A DNA stretch of 11,253 nucleotides from Planctomycetota bacterium (GCA_021805585.1 JAJZEY010000026.1:1-11253); one strand, 5' to 3'; shown: positions 1 through 6,994, numbered from the stretch's first letter. The notes: generated by a model not told the origin, from the sequence alone. Made by a program: numbers and translations.

Positions 1-2
1 AA

Positions 3-749
3 CTACCCCGGTAAGTTTGGCCCCCCCCCCCCGGCGGCATGGGGCGCATGGGGTGCATGCGATTCATGGGGCGCGTGCGCCGCGTCCTGTGCGGCGGCAT
101 GGCCATGGGTGCCATGGGAATCATGTTTTTCAGGTTTATGCGCGGGACGCACCGGATGCGCAGGAATTTCAACCGGCGCGGGTGTAATAACCGCCTCCGC
201 GGCTTGCGCAACGGGCTGTTCAACCGGACCTTCGACAGCCGGGGCGACGACCGATGGGACCTCCGCCACGGGAACCGGCGCGACCGATTCAGTCGCTTCA
301 ATGGCAGGATGTTCAATTGCCCGGGCCGTTTCAACGGGGGCGGCCGGCTTTTCTGTTTTTGCGCCGCGCGTGCGGCGGCGAACGGAAGATGCCGGCGTTT
401 CGCCGGTACCGTCGGCCGACATTGCAGGTTCCAAAGGAGCTTCTTCGGTCAGTGTTGCCGTGTCGCCGCTGCCGCCGTCGGAATCGTGTGATTCGCCGCG
501 TGCCCTGCGGCCGGATTTCTTTTTGACCTTTTCAACATCGACATGGGCGGCCTTTTCGACAGCGGTTTTGGGCGCATCGGCGCTGAACCATTCGCGAATG
601 GTCTGCGCCAGGCCCACGCTGACAGCGCTGCGGTAATCCTTGATTCCCGGAATTTCTTCAGCGCGACATTTTTCCACAATGTCCTTGCTGTCCACTCCCA
701 GTTCTTTGGCGAGTTGATGTACTTTGGTTGTGCTCAATGAACGCTCCAT
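3..749 (-). CDS. infB: Translation initiation factor IF-2, N-terminal part (frame closes near window edge)
   Basis: IF-2 is the GTPase that places initiator fMet-tRNA on the 30S subunit and promotes subunit joining. Only the N-terminal region is here. Residues about 8-55 form the IF2_N helical module (KVHQLAKELGVDSKDIVEKC, then EEIPGIKDYRSAVSVGLAQ). A long charged, then Pro/Ala/Val-rich linker follows, ending in a His-rich stretch (HDSHGTHGH, HAPHESHAPHAPHAA) and four glycines. The G domain would lie beyond position 1. As given, the frame hits TAG at 3-5, seven codons after a 12-G run on the coding strand. Adding one G, or removing one, reopens the frame to the edge, so an indel in that run is likelier than true truncation of an essential gene. 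The start is the ATG at 749, placing IF2_N at the usual position. No Shine-Dalgarno is visible; a hairpin lies just upstream. The nusA-infB order is the standard bacterial arrangement. Confidence 0.9.
   Translation of the reverse strand: MERSLSTTKVHQLAKELGVDSKDIVEKCRAEEIPGIKDYRSAVSVGLAQTIREWFSADAPKTAVEKAAHVDVEKVKKKSGRRARGESHDSDGGSGDTATLTEEAPLEPAMSADGTGETPASSVRRRTRGAKTEKPAAPVETARAIEHPAIEATESVAPVPVAEVPSVVAPAVEGPVEQPVAQAAEAVITPAPVEIPAHPVRPAHKPEKHDSHGTHGHAAAQDAAHAPHESHAPHAPHAAGGGGPNLPG
21..32. repeat. 12-bp poly-C/poly-G homopolymer inside infB
   Basis: Twelve consecutive C on the plus strand read as 12 G in the infB sense and encode Gly-Gly-Gly-Gly. The reading frame ends seven codons later. 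Runs of this length are prone to slippage in cells and to miscounting in assembly. Confidence 0.95.
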
Positions 750-761
750 TGAAAAAGGGTG

Positions 762-794
762 GCCGACCGCCCCGTGTTAATCGGTTCGGTCGGC
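762..794 (-). terminator. Hairpin just upstream of infB (possible attenuator)
   Basis: On the minus strand GCCGACCG (794-787) pairs perfectly with CGGTCGGC (769-762) around a 17-nt loop. Then come CACCC and five T (756-752), directly before the infB ATG at 749. The form resembles a weak intrinsic terminator or attenuator, but the T-run starts five bases after the stem and the loop is large. It occupies the place of the ribosome binding site, so it could instead affect infB initiation. Confidence 0.35.
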
Positions 795-876
795 GAACCC
801 TGTATCAGTTTTATCGCCCGTTATTCCGCGTGCCATCATCGGCGGTGCGGTGCGGGCGGTTTCGTCGGCCCTGGTT

Positions 877-932
877 GCGGGCCAAAACCGGGTGATATCC
901 GGCAAAAGGATATTACCCCGGATTTTGCCCGT
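877..932. repeat. Long imperfect palindrome between nusA and infB
   Basis: The core arms 888-900 (CCGGGTGATATCC) and 908-921 (GGATATTACCCCGG) form 13 pairs around the 7-nt loop GGCAAAA, with one bulged C and one G-T wobble when read on the plus strand. Pairing continues outward through AAAA/TTTT and GGGC/GCCC, with single-base bulges, to about 877/932. Read on the minus strand, the core stem ends in CCCGG followed by TTTT, so it could end nusA transcripts. It could equally be a palindromic repeat element. Confidence 0.65.
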
Positions 933-1058
933 TCCGCGATTTCCGCCGCGGACGGGCTATTGAGTCTCTCTTATCCTTCCTTCTGATTCTTCCCGCCGAT
1001 CGTTTCTTCCGATCTTCCGATGGATCAGCGGATGGCTGGGCATCCTATAGGCCGTCGG

Positions 1059-2390
1059 TTAAACCGTCGGCGCATCGGTGGCCGGCGCGGCATTCGCCGG
1101 CGCTTCGGCAGCTTGAACTTCTTCCACGATGCCTTCGCCCGCCATTTCCGTTCCGTCATCCGCCGGGCCAGCCAGGGCCACCGCGGTTGCGGCGGCTTCG
1201 GCTCTGGCGGCATGGGCCTCGGCGGCTTTGCGAACCACGTCTTCCTGGGCGATCCGTGCTGCGGCCTCACGGCCGATTTCAAGAACCTTTGCCGCAAGGT
1301 CCGGTGTAATTTCCAGTTCCTTCACCAGCGGGTCGGGCCCGACTTCTTCAAGATCATGAAGATTGATAATACCCAGGGCCACCAGACGGTCGACAAATTT
1401 GTCATCCACGCCTTCAATGGTTTTCATGACCTTTTCCAGGTCATCCAGACCCTTGCTGTATTCCGGCGGGGTAAGAATATCAATGTCCCAGCCGGTCAGG
1501 CGGGCGGCCAGCCGCACGTTCTGGCCGCGCTTGCCGATGGCCAGCGACAGTTTGTCTTCATTCACGACCACGGTAGCGCGATTGAGTTCAAAATTCAGTG
1601 CAATTTCAATAATTTCCGCCGGCTTCAAGGAGTTGGTGATCAACACCTGGCTGGATTCATTCCAGCGGACAATATCAATTTTTTCGCCGCCGAGTTCATC
1701 AACAATATTCTTAATTCGGCTGCCGCGCACACCCACGCACGCGCCCACGCAATCAACTTTGGTATCAATGGAGGAAACCGCGATTTTGGTGCGATAGCCG
1801 GCCTCGCGGGCCAGGGCGCGAATTTCAATAATTCTTTCCTGAACTTCGGGAACTTCCAGTTCAAACAGACGTTTGATAAAGTCCGGGTGCGAACGGGAAA
1901 GGATAATTTTCACCTGACTGCCCACATCCCGCACTTCCAGCACCAGGCAGCGGATACGTTCGCCCGGCTTGTGTGATTCGCCCGGAATCTGTTCGCTGCG
2001 CGGCATGAACCCTTCGCAGCGTCCCAGGCTTACCGACAGTATATTGCCTTCCGCACGCGCCACGGTTCCCGTGATGATCTGGTTTTTTCGTTCGGAAAAT
2101 TCTTCATAAATGCTGCCGCGTTCATCCTCGCGGATTTTCTGTATCAGCACCTGTTTGGCGGTTTGGGCCGCAATGCGTCCGAATTCCTTGTAGTCAATAA
2201 GGGTGCCGTTTTTGCGGACTTCAATTTCGCCGGTCATGCGGTCTATGGCGCAAACCACATCATCCGCTTCGCCGTAGAATTTCCGGGCGGCGGAAAGCAG
2301 CGATGTTTCAATATCGACAAAGATGGAATCCTTTTCGATGTTCTTATCGCGGGCGATGGAGTCCACTATGCGGAGCAAATCCTGATTCAT
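1059..2390 (-). CDS. nusA: Transcription termination/antitermination factor NusA
   Basis: NusA binds RNA polymerase and nascent RNA and modulates pausing, termination and antitermination. The protein has 443 residues. An N-terminal RNAP-binding domain covers about 1-105 (MNQDLLRIVDSIARDKNIEK). The S1 domain covers about 106-170 (ITGTVARAEGNILSVSLGRC, ending KIILSRSHPDFI). Tandem KH domains follow, with GxxG-type loops at VGVRGSRI (about 219-226) and AIGKRGQNVRLAARLTGW (about 284-301). Residues about 325-385 form a helix-hairpin-helix-like acidic-repeat segment (IEGVDDKFVDRLVALGI). An Ala-rich acidic tail ends the protein. It lacks the second full acidic repeat of E. coli NusA. The ATG at 2390 is the only start that keeps the whole N-terminal domain; a GAGG lies about 12 bases upstream, a weak site. 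infB follows after 309 bp. Confidence 0.97.
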   Translation of the reverse strand: MNQDLLRIVDSIARDKNIEKDSIFVDIETSLLSAARKFYGEADDVVCAIDRMTGEIEVRKNGTLIDYKEFGRIAAQTAKQVLIQKIREDERGSIYEEFSERKNQIITGTVARAEGNILSVSLGRCEGFMPRSEQIPGESHKPGERIRCLVLEVRDVGSQVKIILSRSHPDFIKRLFELEVPEVQERIIEIRALAREAGYRTKIAVSSIDTKVDCVGACVGVRGSRIKNIVDELGGEKIDIVRWNESSQVLITNSLKPAEIIEIALNFELNRATVVVNEDKLSLAIGKRGQNVRLAARLTGWDIDILTPPEYSKGLDDLEKVMKTIEGVDDKFVDRLVALGIINLHDLEEVGPDPLVKELEITPDLAAKVLEIGREAAARIAQEDVVRKAAEAHAARAEAAATAVALAGPADDGTEMAGEGIVEEVQAAEAPANAAPATDAPTV

Positions 2391-2531
2391 GTTCGTTTCG
2401 TGCCTCTAATTATCGTTCTCCGGCGCACGGCCGGGGATTCAGTGTTTCAGGCCCGTGCCCGATTTATTTGCCGCCCATTGCAGCGCGGCGGTCCGGGTTG
2501 TTGGTGCCGAGCCGACATACAGCCGGCCCGC

Positions 2532-2758
2532 TGACGCAAGCGTCAACCCCATCCGAGCAGCCAATGGCTCTCGGCCGGGTCCCCGTGGAACGCCCAACGG
2601 GGAAATACAGTGCCACACCAGAACCGGTGTGACTCATAACAAGGGGAATACAAAACCCTCGTGATGACACACCGCGCGGTGCGCCTGCGGGACAAAGAAG
2701 TGTCCCGCCCGTCTGGAGGACGGCATGGGAGGCGTGAGTCTGTAAGACTTATGCCTCC
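2532..2758. other. Cluster of seven hairpins (structured leader, ncRNA or repeat patch)
   Basis: The inverted repeats are: TGACGC/GCGTCA (2532-2545); CCGAG+AGCC/GGCT+CTCGG with one bulge (2553-2574); CCCCGT/ACGGGG (2581-2602); CACACC/GGTGTG (2614-2631); GCGGGACA/TGTCCCGC, perfect 8-bp arms and a 6-nt loop (2687-2708); CCGTC/GACGG (2709-2723); and a continuous 14-bp stem with a 3-nt loop (2728-2758). The last stem is fully paired on the plus strand through two G-U wobbles but has two A-C mismatches on the minus strand. That hints at a plus-strand RNA, followed by TTTTTT at 2774-2779. I do not recognise a named RNA family. Confidence 0.45.
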
Positions 2759-2818
2759 GCATTGCTCTGCTCATTTTTTCGCAAAAGCCGCACGTCAAGC
2801 TCCCAAAGGGACGCCAAA

Positions 2819-2838
2819 GGATGGGCCAACACCCATCC
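2819..2838. repeat. Perfect 7-bp inverted repeat near putative nusA transcript start
   Basis: GGATGGG (2819-2825) and CCCATCC (2832-2838) flank a 6-nt loop. On the minus strand the hairpin would sit within about ten bases of the predicted transcript 5' end, where it could stabilise the leader. It has only a TTT tail, so it is a poor terminator for obg. Confidence 0.5.
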
Positions 2839-2851
2839 AAATCGAACCGCC

Positions 2852-2879
2852 ATTATACCCGGCGGCCACTGAACCACAA
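2852..2879 (-). promoter_or_regulatory. Putative sigma-70-type promoter for nusA
   Basis: On the minus strand a perfect TATAAT (2857-2852) is preceded, after a 16-bp spacer, by TTGTGG (2879-2874), which keeps the TTG of the -35 consensus. It points toward nusA. Its surroundings (GGTATAATGGCG) resemble those of the TATAAT before obg (GCTATAATCGCG), which supports both. Confidence 0.5.
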
Positions 2880-3047
2880 ATCCATTTGTTTTAAATTTGC
2901 GAATATTTTCCCGCCTTCAGCTTGCCCGGGCGCGTTGCCCACCGCTCCGGTTGTCTGCGGGCATTCACAACGCCGCTTAGACCCACCACTCATTTTCCAT
3001 CGCACGCACTTGTATCCGATGCGATTATCCGGCTGGCCATCTCAAGC

Positions 3048-4277
3048 CTACTTCGGCTTGCGGGCTTTGGGTTTCCGGTAATATTTTCCCTTCCGCAGGT
3101 CGTCGGCTTTCATCGCGGCGATTTCCGCAACCAGCGCCGGGTCGTCTGGAACTGGCGGCAGCTTGCCGGGCTGTTGGGGTGATTCCGGCGGATGCGCGGT
3201 AAAGCGACCCTCCGTCGCGCCGCCATCCGCTTTGGGAATCGGGGGAAGAATCAGCGGTGGACGGTCCGTAAACGGTGCACTACGTGGTGCCTTTTGTACG
3301 ATTTGCCAGATGCCTTCCAACAGCGGACGAAGCCCTGTTCCCGTGGCCGCACTGACGGCCAGAATGTGCCTGCCCGGCAATGCCGTGCGCAGATCCGCCA
3401 GCGCTTCGGGCGCGCCGGTTAAATCCATTTTATTGGCCACCAGTATCTCCGGCTTCGTCGCCAGCCGCGGGCTGTACCGGAAAAGTTCTTCGCGAATCGC
3501 CAGATAGGCGTCAATCGGTTTTTGGCCATCCAACGGCAGAATATCCACCAGATGAATCAGCACCCGGGTTCGTTCAATGTGCCTTAAAAATTCCAGGCCC
3601 AGCCCGGCACCTTCATGCGCGCCTTCTATCAGGCCGGGAATATCCGCAAGCACCAGACGCCGATCGGCATCCAGTTCGGCTATGCCCAACTGCGGCTTAA
3701 GTGTGGTGAATGGATAATCGGCGATTTTGGGACGTGCCGCTGAAAGCCGCGAAAGCAGTGTCGATTTTCCCGCGTTCGGCAGGCCGATAAACCCGACATC
3801 CGCAATCAGCCGAAGCTGCAATTTCACGCGGCGGGCCTGCCCGGGCTGGCCCGGTTCGGCAAAATCGGGGGCCTGACGCACCGAATTCATAAAATGCACG
3901 TTGCCGCGGCCACCTTTGCCGCCGGCGGCAATCAGTACCTTGCGACCCGCCGGGGTAAGGTCCGCAACCAAAAGACCGCTGTCGCAATCATACACAAGTG
4001 TTCCGGGCGGAACGCGGATAATCAGATCGTCCCCGCGACGGCCATCCTTTTTCTTGCCCAGGCCCGCTTCGCCATGCCCGGCATGCCAGTGGTGCTTTCC
4101 CACCATGTCCAGCAGGGTATCCACTCCATCCACGGCTTCCAGGTAAACGCTCCCGCCGTTGCCGCCATCGCCGCCATCGGGACCGCCGTGCGGTTCAAAT
4201 TTTTCGCGTCTCATGCCGGCGCAGCCGTTGCCACCGTTACCGCCTAGAAGTTGAATTTCCGCTTCATCAATAAACAT
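3048..4277 (-). CDS. obg: GTPase Obg/CgtA
   Basis: Obg is an essential ribosome-associated GTPase acting in late 50S assembly and stress responses. The protein has 409 residues from the ATG at 4277. The glycine-rich Obg fold covers about 1-158 (FIDEAEIQLLGGNGGNGC, GGPDGGDGGNGGSV, AAGGKGGRGN). The G domain covers about 159-325, with G1 GLPNAGKST (165-173), switch region DYPFTTLKPQLG, G3 DIPGLIEGAHEGAGLG (212-227), G4 NKMD (282-285) and G5 SAATG (309-313). A Pro-rich linker and Lys/Arg-rich tail (KGKYYRKPKARKPK) replace the OCT domain found in some relatives. The frame extends upstream to a GTG at 4361, but the family begins at MFIDEAEI, and the TATAAT at 4365-4370 puts the GTG at or before the transcript start. 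The Shine-Dalgarno is weak (TGGGA). Confidence 0.97.
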   Translation of the reverse strand: MFIDEAEIQLLGGNGGNGCAGMRREKFEPHGGPDGGDGGNGGSVYLEAVDGVDTLLDMVGKHHWHAGHGEAGLGKKKDGRRGDDLIIRVPPGTLVYDCDSGLLVADLTPAGRKVLIAAGGKGGRGNVHFMNSVRQAPDFAEPGQPGQARRVKLQLRLIADVGFIGLPNAGKSTLLSRLSAARPKIADYPFTTLKPQLGIAELDADRRLVLADIPGLIEGAHEGAGLGLEFLRHIERTRVLIHLVDILPLDGQKPIDAYLAIREELFRYSPRLATKPEILVANKMDLTGAPEALADLRTALPGRHILAVSAATGTGLRPLLEGIWQIVQKAPRSAPFTDRPPLILPPIPKADGGATEGRFTAHPPESPQQPGKLPPVPDDPALVAEIAAMKADDLRKGKYYRKPKARKPK

Positions 4278-4364
4278 AAAAATTCCCAGGATTTTCGGCG
4301 TACAAAAACGCGCCGCATTGAATTTCAGGGGTGCGTAAACAATTCCGACATACCCGCCCACGCG

Positions 4365-4370
4365 ATTATA
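4365..4370 (-). promoter_or_regulatory. -10 box of a probable obg promoter
   Basis: A perfect TATAAT on the minus strand lies in the 135-bp gap between the CLC gene and obg, about 88 bases before the obg ATG. No good -35 lies at 16-18 bp (TACCTT at 17 bp), so only the -10 is called. It suggests obg is transcribed separately from the CLC gene. Confidence 0.5.
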
Positions 4371-4412
4371 GCGTATTGGCGGATATTAAGGTACGAAGGC
4401 GCTACGCGGGCG

Positions 4413-6341
4413 TCAGCCGAGTTCCTGATAATAACGCCGCATTAATTCCGCTCGTGAAAGCATACCAAGCAGCGCCGGTGGCTTACCCGGACCGGCCATG
4501 TCATCCAGCACGGCAAGATGCGAGACTTCAAATTTTGAAAACATCGCCAATGCGGCTTCCAGCGTTTCATGAAAATTCAGCGGGGTGACATCCGACCGCA
4601 GCACTTCACCCACCAGCAACAGTGGCGCGGCTTCCGGTTCCAGCAGAACTGTTTTCAGATCGTTAATCGTCAGCAATCCCAGATACACGCCGCGGGCATC
4701 CAGCACCACAAAGTCATCTATTTTATCCGCATGGCTGCGGTGCAGAACGGTGGACAGCGTTTCATCCGGCCGGGCGATGGCCGCAGGCGCAAGCCGCAAC
4801 TGATCCACACCGACGCGCTGCAACGCGCTCATGCCAACGGCTGAGCCAAGCGTCACCCCGAGCTTTTTTAGCGGCAGCGTATAAAGGCTGTCCCCGACCA
4901 GAACCTGCTGAATGATGGTTGCGGCCACCGCGGCCAGCATAATCGGCAGCATCACGGCGTAATTGCGCGTCAATTCAAACAACAACATGATCGCGGTAAG
5001 CGGAGCTTGAATTGTAGCCGCCAGCATCGCGCCCATTCCAACCAGCGCATAAGTGCTTGGATCAGCCGAGGGCAGATAGCCATGCAACACCACCCCCACC
5101 GCCCCGCCACCGGCGGCACCAATAAACAGCGCGGGTGCGAAAACGCCGCCCGAGCCGCCCGGGCCAAGGGTAAAGGAAGTCGCCAGGATTTTCAGGACAC
5201 AAATAGCCAACAGGAAAGAAAGCGTTAATTCGACGGTGTGGCCGGAAAAAGTATGCGCCGGCGTGTACCAGCTTGGGTCGATCATGCGAAGAATGGTCGG
5301 GTAGCCGCCGCCGAAAATGGGTATATAGCCTTCCCCGAACCGGGTTTTTAAAAAGGCATCGTGACCAAACAAAACCAGCAGTGCGATACCGCAAATGCCC
5401 GAAAGGCCGGCCCCGATGGCGGGTATCCAGAACCGATGGATCTGTTTGGATAATTTTTCGGCCGCCGCTTCCACCAGCAAATAAAAACGCGTAAACGCGA
5501 CCGCCAGCAATCCGCACAGCATTCCCAGCAGCAGATACCACGGCAATTCATGAAAAGTAAAAACAAATTGCGGTCCTGTCGAGGGCATCTGAAACAGACC
5601 ATGCAGGCTGCCGCCGCCGGAGAGTGCGACATACATGGTGGTCGAAATAACCGAGCTTATCACAATGGGAATAAGGGTGCGCGCGGAAAAGTCCCGCAAC
5701 AGAACTTCCAGCGCGAAAATAAGACCGGCGATGGGCGCTCCGAAAACCGCACTGATACCGGCGGCGGCTCCGCATCCGATAAGTACCGGCAGATTCCGCC
5801 GACTCAGGCCCACGGAATTACCCACAATGGACCCGACGGAGGCCCCAATGACGGCAATCGGGGCCTCAGGCCCCGCCGACCCGCCGCTGCCGATCGTGAT
5901 ACTGCTGCCGATTAGCGTGGTCAGCCCCAGGCTGGTTCTAAGTTTGCCTGAACCGCGGCTGAGTGCATGAAGAAGGCCGGCCAAACCATGAAGTTTTTCC
6001 TGCTGCCGGCCCCAGAGTCGCCGCCATATCATCAGGGCGATGCCGCCCAATGCGGGAATCAGCGGCAGCAGAATGTAACAGGCCGCGCGTGTGGTCGCGT
6101 GGGTGGCCAAGACCAGGGGCGTGTAATACCAATGATGAATAAGCAGAACGGTCTGTTCAAAAAGCCAGGTCGCACAGCCGGTCGTCAGCCCCACAGCGCC
6201 GGCCAACACCACCAGAATGGATTGTTCCCGAATACCCCAGCGGGCCAGCCTTTGGAGCGCGCGCAGTCGCCAGGTTACAATCAGGTTAGTCAAAGGTTTC
6301 AGACTGACTTTTTTGCCAATCAACGCCAGACGCCTTACCAA
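4413..6341 (-). CDS. CLC-family chloride channel/transporter with C-terminal CBS pair
   Basis: This is an integral membrane protein of 642 residues. The CLC core runs from about 38 to 490, with the family signatures GSGGSAGPEAP (151-161; gating Glu159), GGVFAP (398-403) and QAPLTAIMLLFELTRNY (445-461; Tyr461 matches the central pore tyrosine). Residues about 515-640 form a tandem CBS region, typical nucleotide-sensing regulators of CLC proteins. The inner-gate stretch reads FALEVLL (209-215), so Val213 falls where E. coli ClC has proton-glutamate 203. The GSGIP-type motif is degenerate (HGLAGL, 118-123) and GREGP reads GPEAP. This suggests passive anion conduction or altered coupling, not standard Cl-/H+ exchange. 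The start is a TTG at 6341 with AAGGTG five bases upstream and an in-frame TAA directly before it; the first ATG in frame would remove essential helices. Confidence 0.93.
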   Translation of the reverse strand: MVRRLALIGKKVSLKPLTNLIVTWRLRALQRLARWGIREQSILVVLAGAVGLTTGCATWLFEQTVLLIHHWYYTPLVLATHATTRAACYILLPLIPALGGIALMIWRRLWGRQQEKLHGLAGLLHALSRGSGKLRTSLGLTTLIGSSITIGSGGSAGPEAPIAVIGASVGSIVGNSVGLSRRNLPVLIGCGAAAGISAVFGAPIAGLIFALEVLLRDFSARTLIPIVISSVISTTMYVALSGGGSLHGLFQMPSTGPQFVFTFHELPWYLLLGMLCGLLAVAFTRFYLLVEAAAEKLSKQIHRFWIPAIGAGLSGICGIALLVLFGHDAFLKTRFGEGYIPIFGGGYPTILRMIDPSWYTPAHTFSGHTVELTLSFLLAICVLKILATSFTLGPGGSGGVFAPALFIGAAGGGAVGVVLHGYLPSADPSTYALVGMGAMLAATIQAPLTAIMLLFELTRNYAVMLPIMLAAVAATIIQQVLVGDSLYTLPLKKLGVTLGSAVGMSALQRVGVDQLRLAPAAIARPDETLSTVLHRSHADKIDDFVVLDARGVYLGLLTINDLKTVLLEPEAAPLLLVGEVLRSDVTPLNFHETLEAALAMFSKFEVSHLAVLDDMAGPGKPPALLGMLSRAELMRRYYQELG

Positions 6342-6637
6342 TTATGCACCTTATCAACGATGCAGCCGACCAAGCCGTTTCCACAGGTTGCATCCTACGG
6401 AAAAGCTATTGAAATTGCATCTCCGGCGAAAGCAGTCGAATCCTGGTTTAAAATTGTCGATTTGCCGGCTGCTTGTCGGTTGGCATCCATCGCCGTTGGG
6501 AGCGGGGCCAGGCCTGCGCCGCGGATAAGCAACCATGCCGCGGATTGGCAATCACGGCCCGGTTCCAAATGACTGAAACCGGGTGGCTGGGCGGCGTTCG
6601 ACAGGTTCGGCAGCCTGCCTTCCTGCCGCCGCCGGAT

Positions 6638-6804
6638 TTATCGTCGTTGGAAAATGCGGCGGGCAAGTTCAGTGGCGCGGCCCCATAACTCGCCGGATTC
6701 GACCGGACAAACGCTGAGGGCCAGGCCAAAATAAATAATGGCGGCCAGCGCACAGCCCGCCGGCACTTTGGTCGTATTGTGCGCGGCCAATTGCGGGCAA
6801 TCCG
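6638..6804 (-). pseudogene. Small frame apparently interrupted at its 5' end by the MITE-like element
   Basis: A minus-strand frame ending at TAA 6640-6638 reads protein-like, with a hydrophobic stretch (CALAAIIYFGLALSVCP) and a basic C-terminus (WGRATELARRIFQRR). In the present sequence it can start only at a TTG (6790-6788), giving 50 residues, because an in-frame TAA lies in the element's end. Removing the element together with one flanking direct repeat would join it to an ATG at 6957-6955, giving 57 residues (MRADCPQLAAHNTTKVPAG onwards). I do not recognise the protein, no Shine-Dalgarno is seen, and the frame may be fortuitous. Confidence 0.25.
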
Positions 6805-6943
6805 CCCATAAGCGTTAACCTAGCGTTCCGGCGGAGGCGGCTGGTTTTAAAAAGGGCCGTAAACTGTAGGGTTTTCGTTTGCCCTCCGCCTGCCGTTATC
6901 GCTATTTTGCGGGATTTTCAACGACTAAGTTAACGCCTATGGG
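6805..6943. mobile_element. MITE-like non-coding element, about 139 bp
   Basis: Left end CCCATAAGCGTTAAC (6805-6819) and right end GTTAACGCCTATGGG (6929-6943) are terminal inverted repeats matching at 14 of 15 positions. With one gap the similarity extends to about 22 of 24. CAATCCG flanks both ends as a direct repeat (6798-6804 and 6944-6950), consistent with a target duplication. Counting shared bases, the full direct repeat is GGGCAATCCGCCC (6795-6807 and 6941-6953), so the exact boundary is ambiguous. An inner inverted repeat GGCGGAGG/CCTCCGCC lies at 6830-6837 and 6883-6890. There is no coding capacity, so mobilisation would need a transposase elsewhere. Confidence 0.7.
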
Positions 6944-6975
6944 CAATCCGCCCGCATGCCGCGAAATTAACGGCG

Positions 6976-6994
6976 CATGGGCAGGATGCCCATG
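6976..6994. repeat. REP-like palindrome 1
   Basis: CATGGGCA (6976-6983) and TGCCCATG (6987-6994) are perfect 8-bp arms around GGA, followed by TTAC. The arrangement (GGC-A-GGA-TGCC core, then TTAC or CTAC) recurs in the two palindromes below, suggesting one family of dispersed intergenic repeats. Confidence 0.65.

Larger units (their letters stand above)
750..1058. other. nusA-infB spacer, no gene, rich in secondary structure
   Basis: This 309-bp gap is longer than is usual between nusA and infB. I see no coding sequence in it. It holds a long imperfect palindrome (877-932) and a hairpin (762-794). It also holds a purine-rich stretch on the minus strand around 965-1025. No convincing -10/-35 pair for infB was found, so infB may be read through from nusA. 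Confidence 0.6.
2391..3047. other. obg-nusA spacer, probable long nusA leader, no convincing gene
   Basis: This 657-bp stretch separates the obg stop from the nusA start. Short frames on both strands (for example minus 2464-2670 and 2634-2840) have no family-like features, and no rimP gene is present. It holds a TATAAT box facing nusA (2852-2857), a hairpin just downstream of it (2819-2838), and a cluster of further hairpins between 2532 and 2758. If the promoter is real, nusA has a leader of about 455 nt. Confidence 0.6.

Noticed and set aside
1000..1022. AGATCGGAAGA on the minus strand, matching the start of an Illumina adapter
   Set aside because: The match stops after 11 bases (AACG follows instead of GC) and the surrounding sequence is continuous, so it looks like chance.
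1020..1976. 318-codon plus-strand open frame antisense to nusA
   Set aside because: It is the mirror of a clear nusA gene, is rich in Phe, Asn, His and Gly, and shows no family motif.
2634..2840. 68-codon minus-strand frame upstream of nusA, possible rimP replacement
   Set aside because: The sequence has no RimP-like or other domain and runs through the strong hairpins, so it is probably non-coding.
6430..6452. GGATTCGAC on the minus strand, as at the 5' end of tmRNA
   Set aside because: The tRNA-like 3' part expected about 350 nt downstream would fall inside the CLC gene, and no TpsiC-like arm or tag frame is present there.
6440..6500. GGCGATGG upstream of the CLC gene, suggesting a fluoride riboswitch
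   Set aside because: The second conserved block (CTGATGGC-type) and the pseudoknot partner are missing. The CLC protein also does not show the CLC-F motifs.
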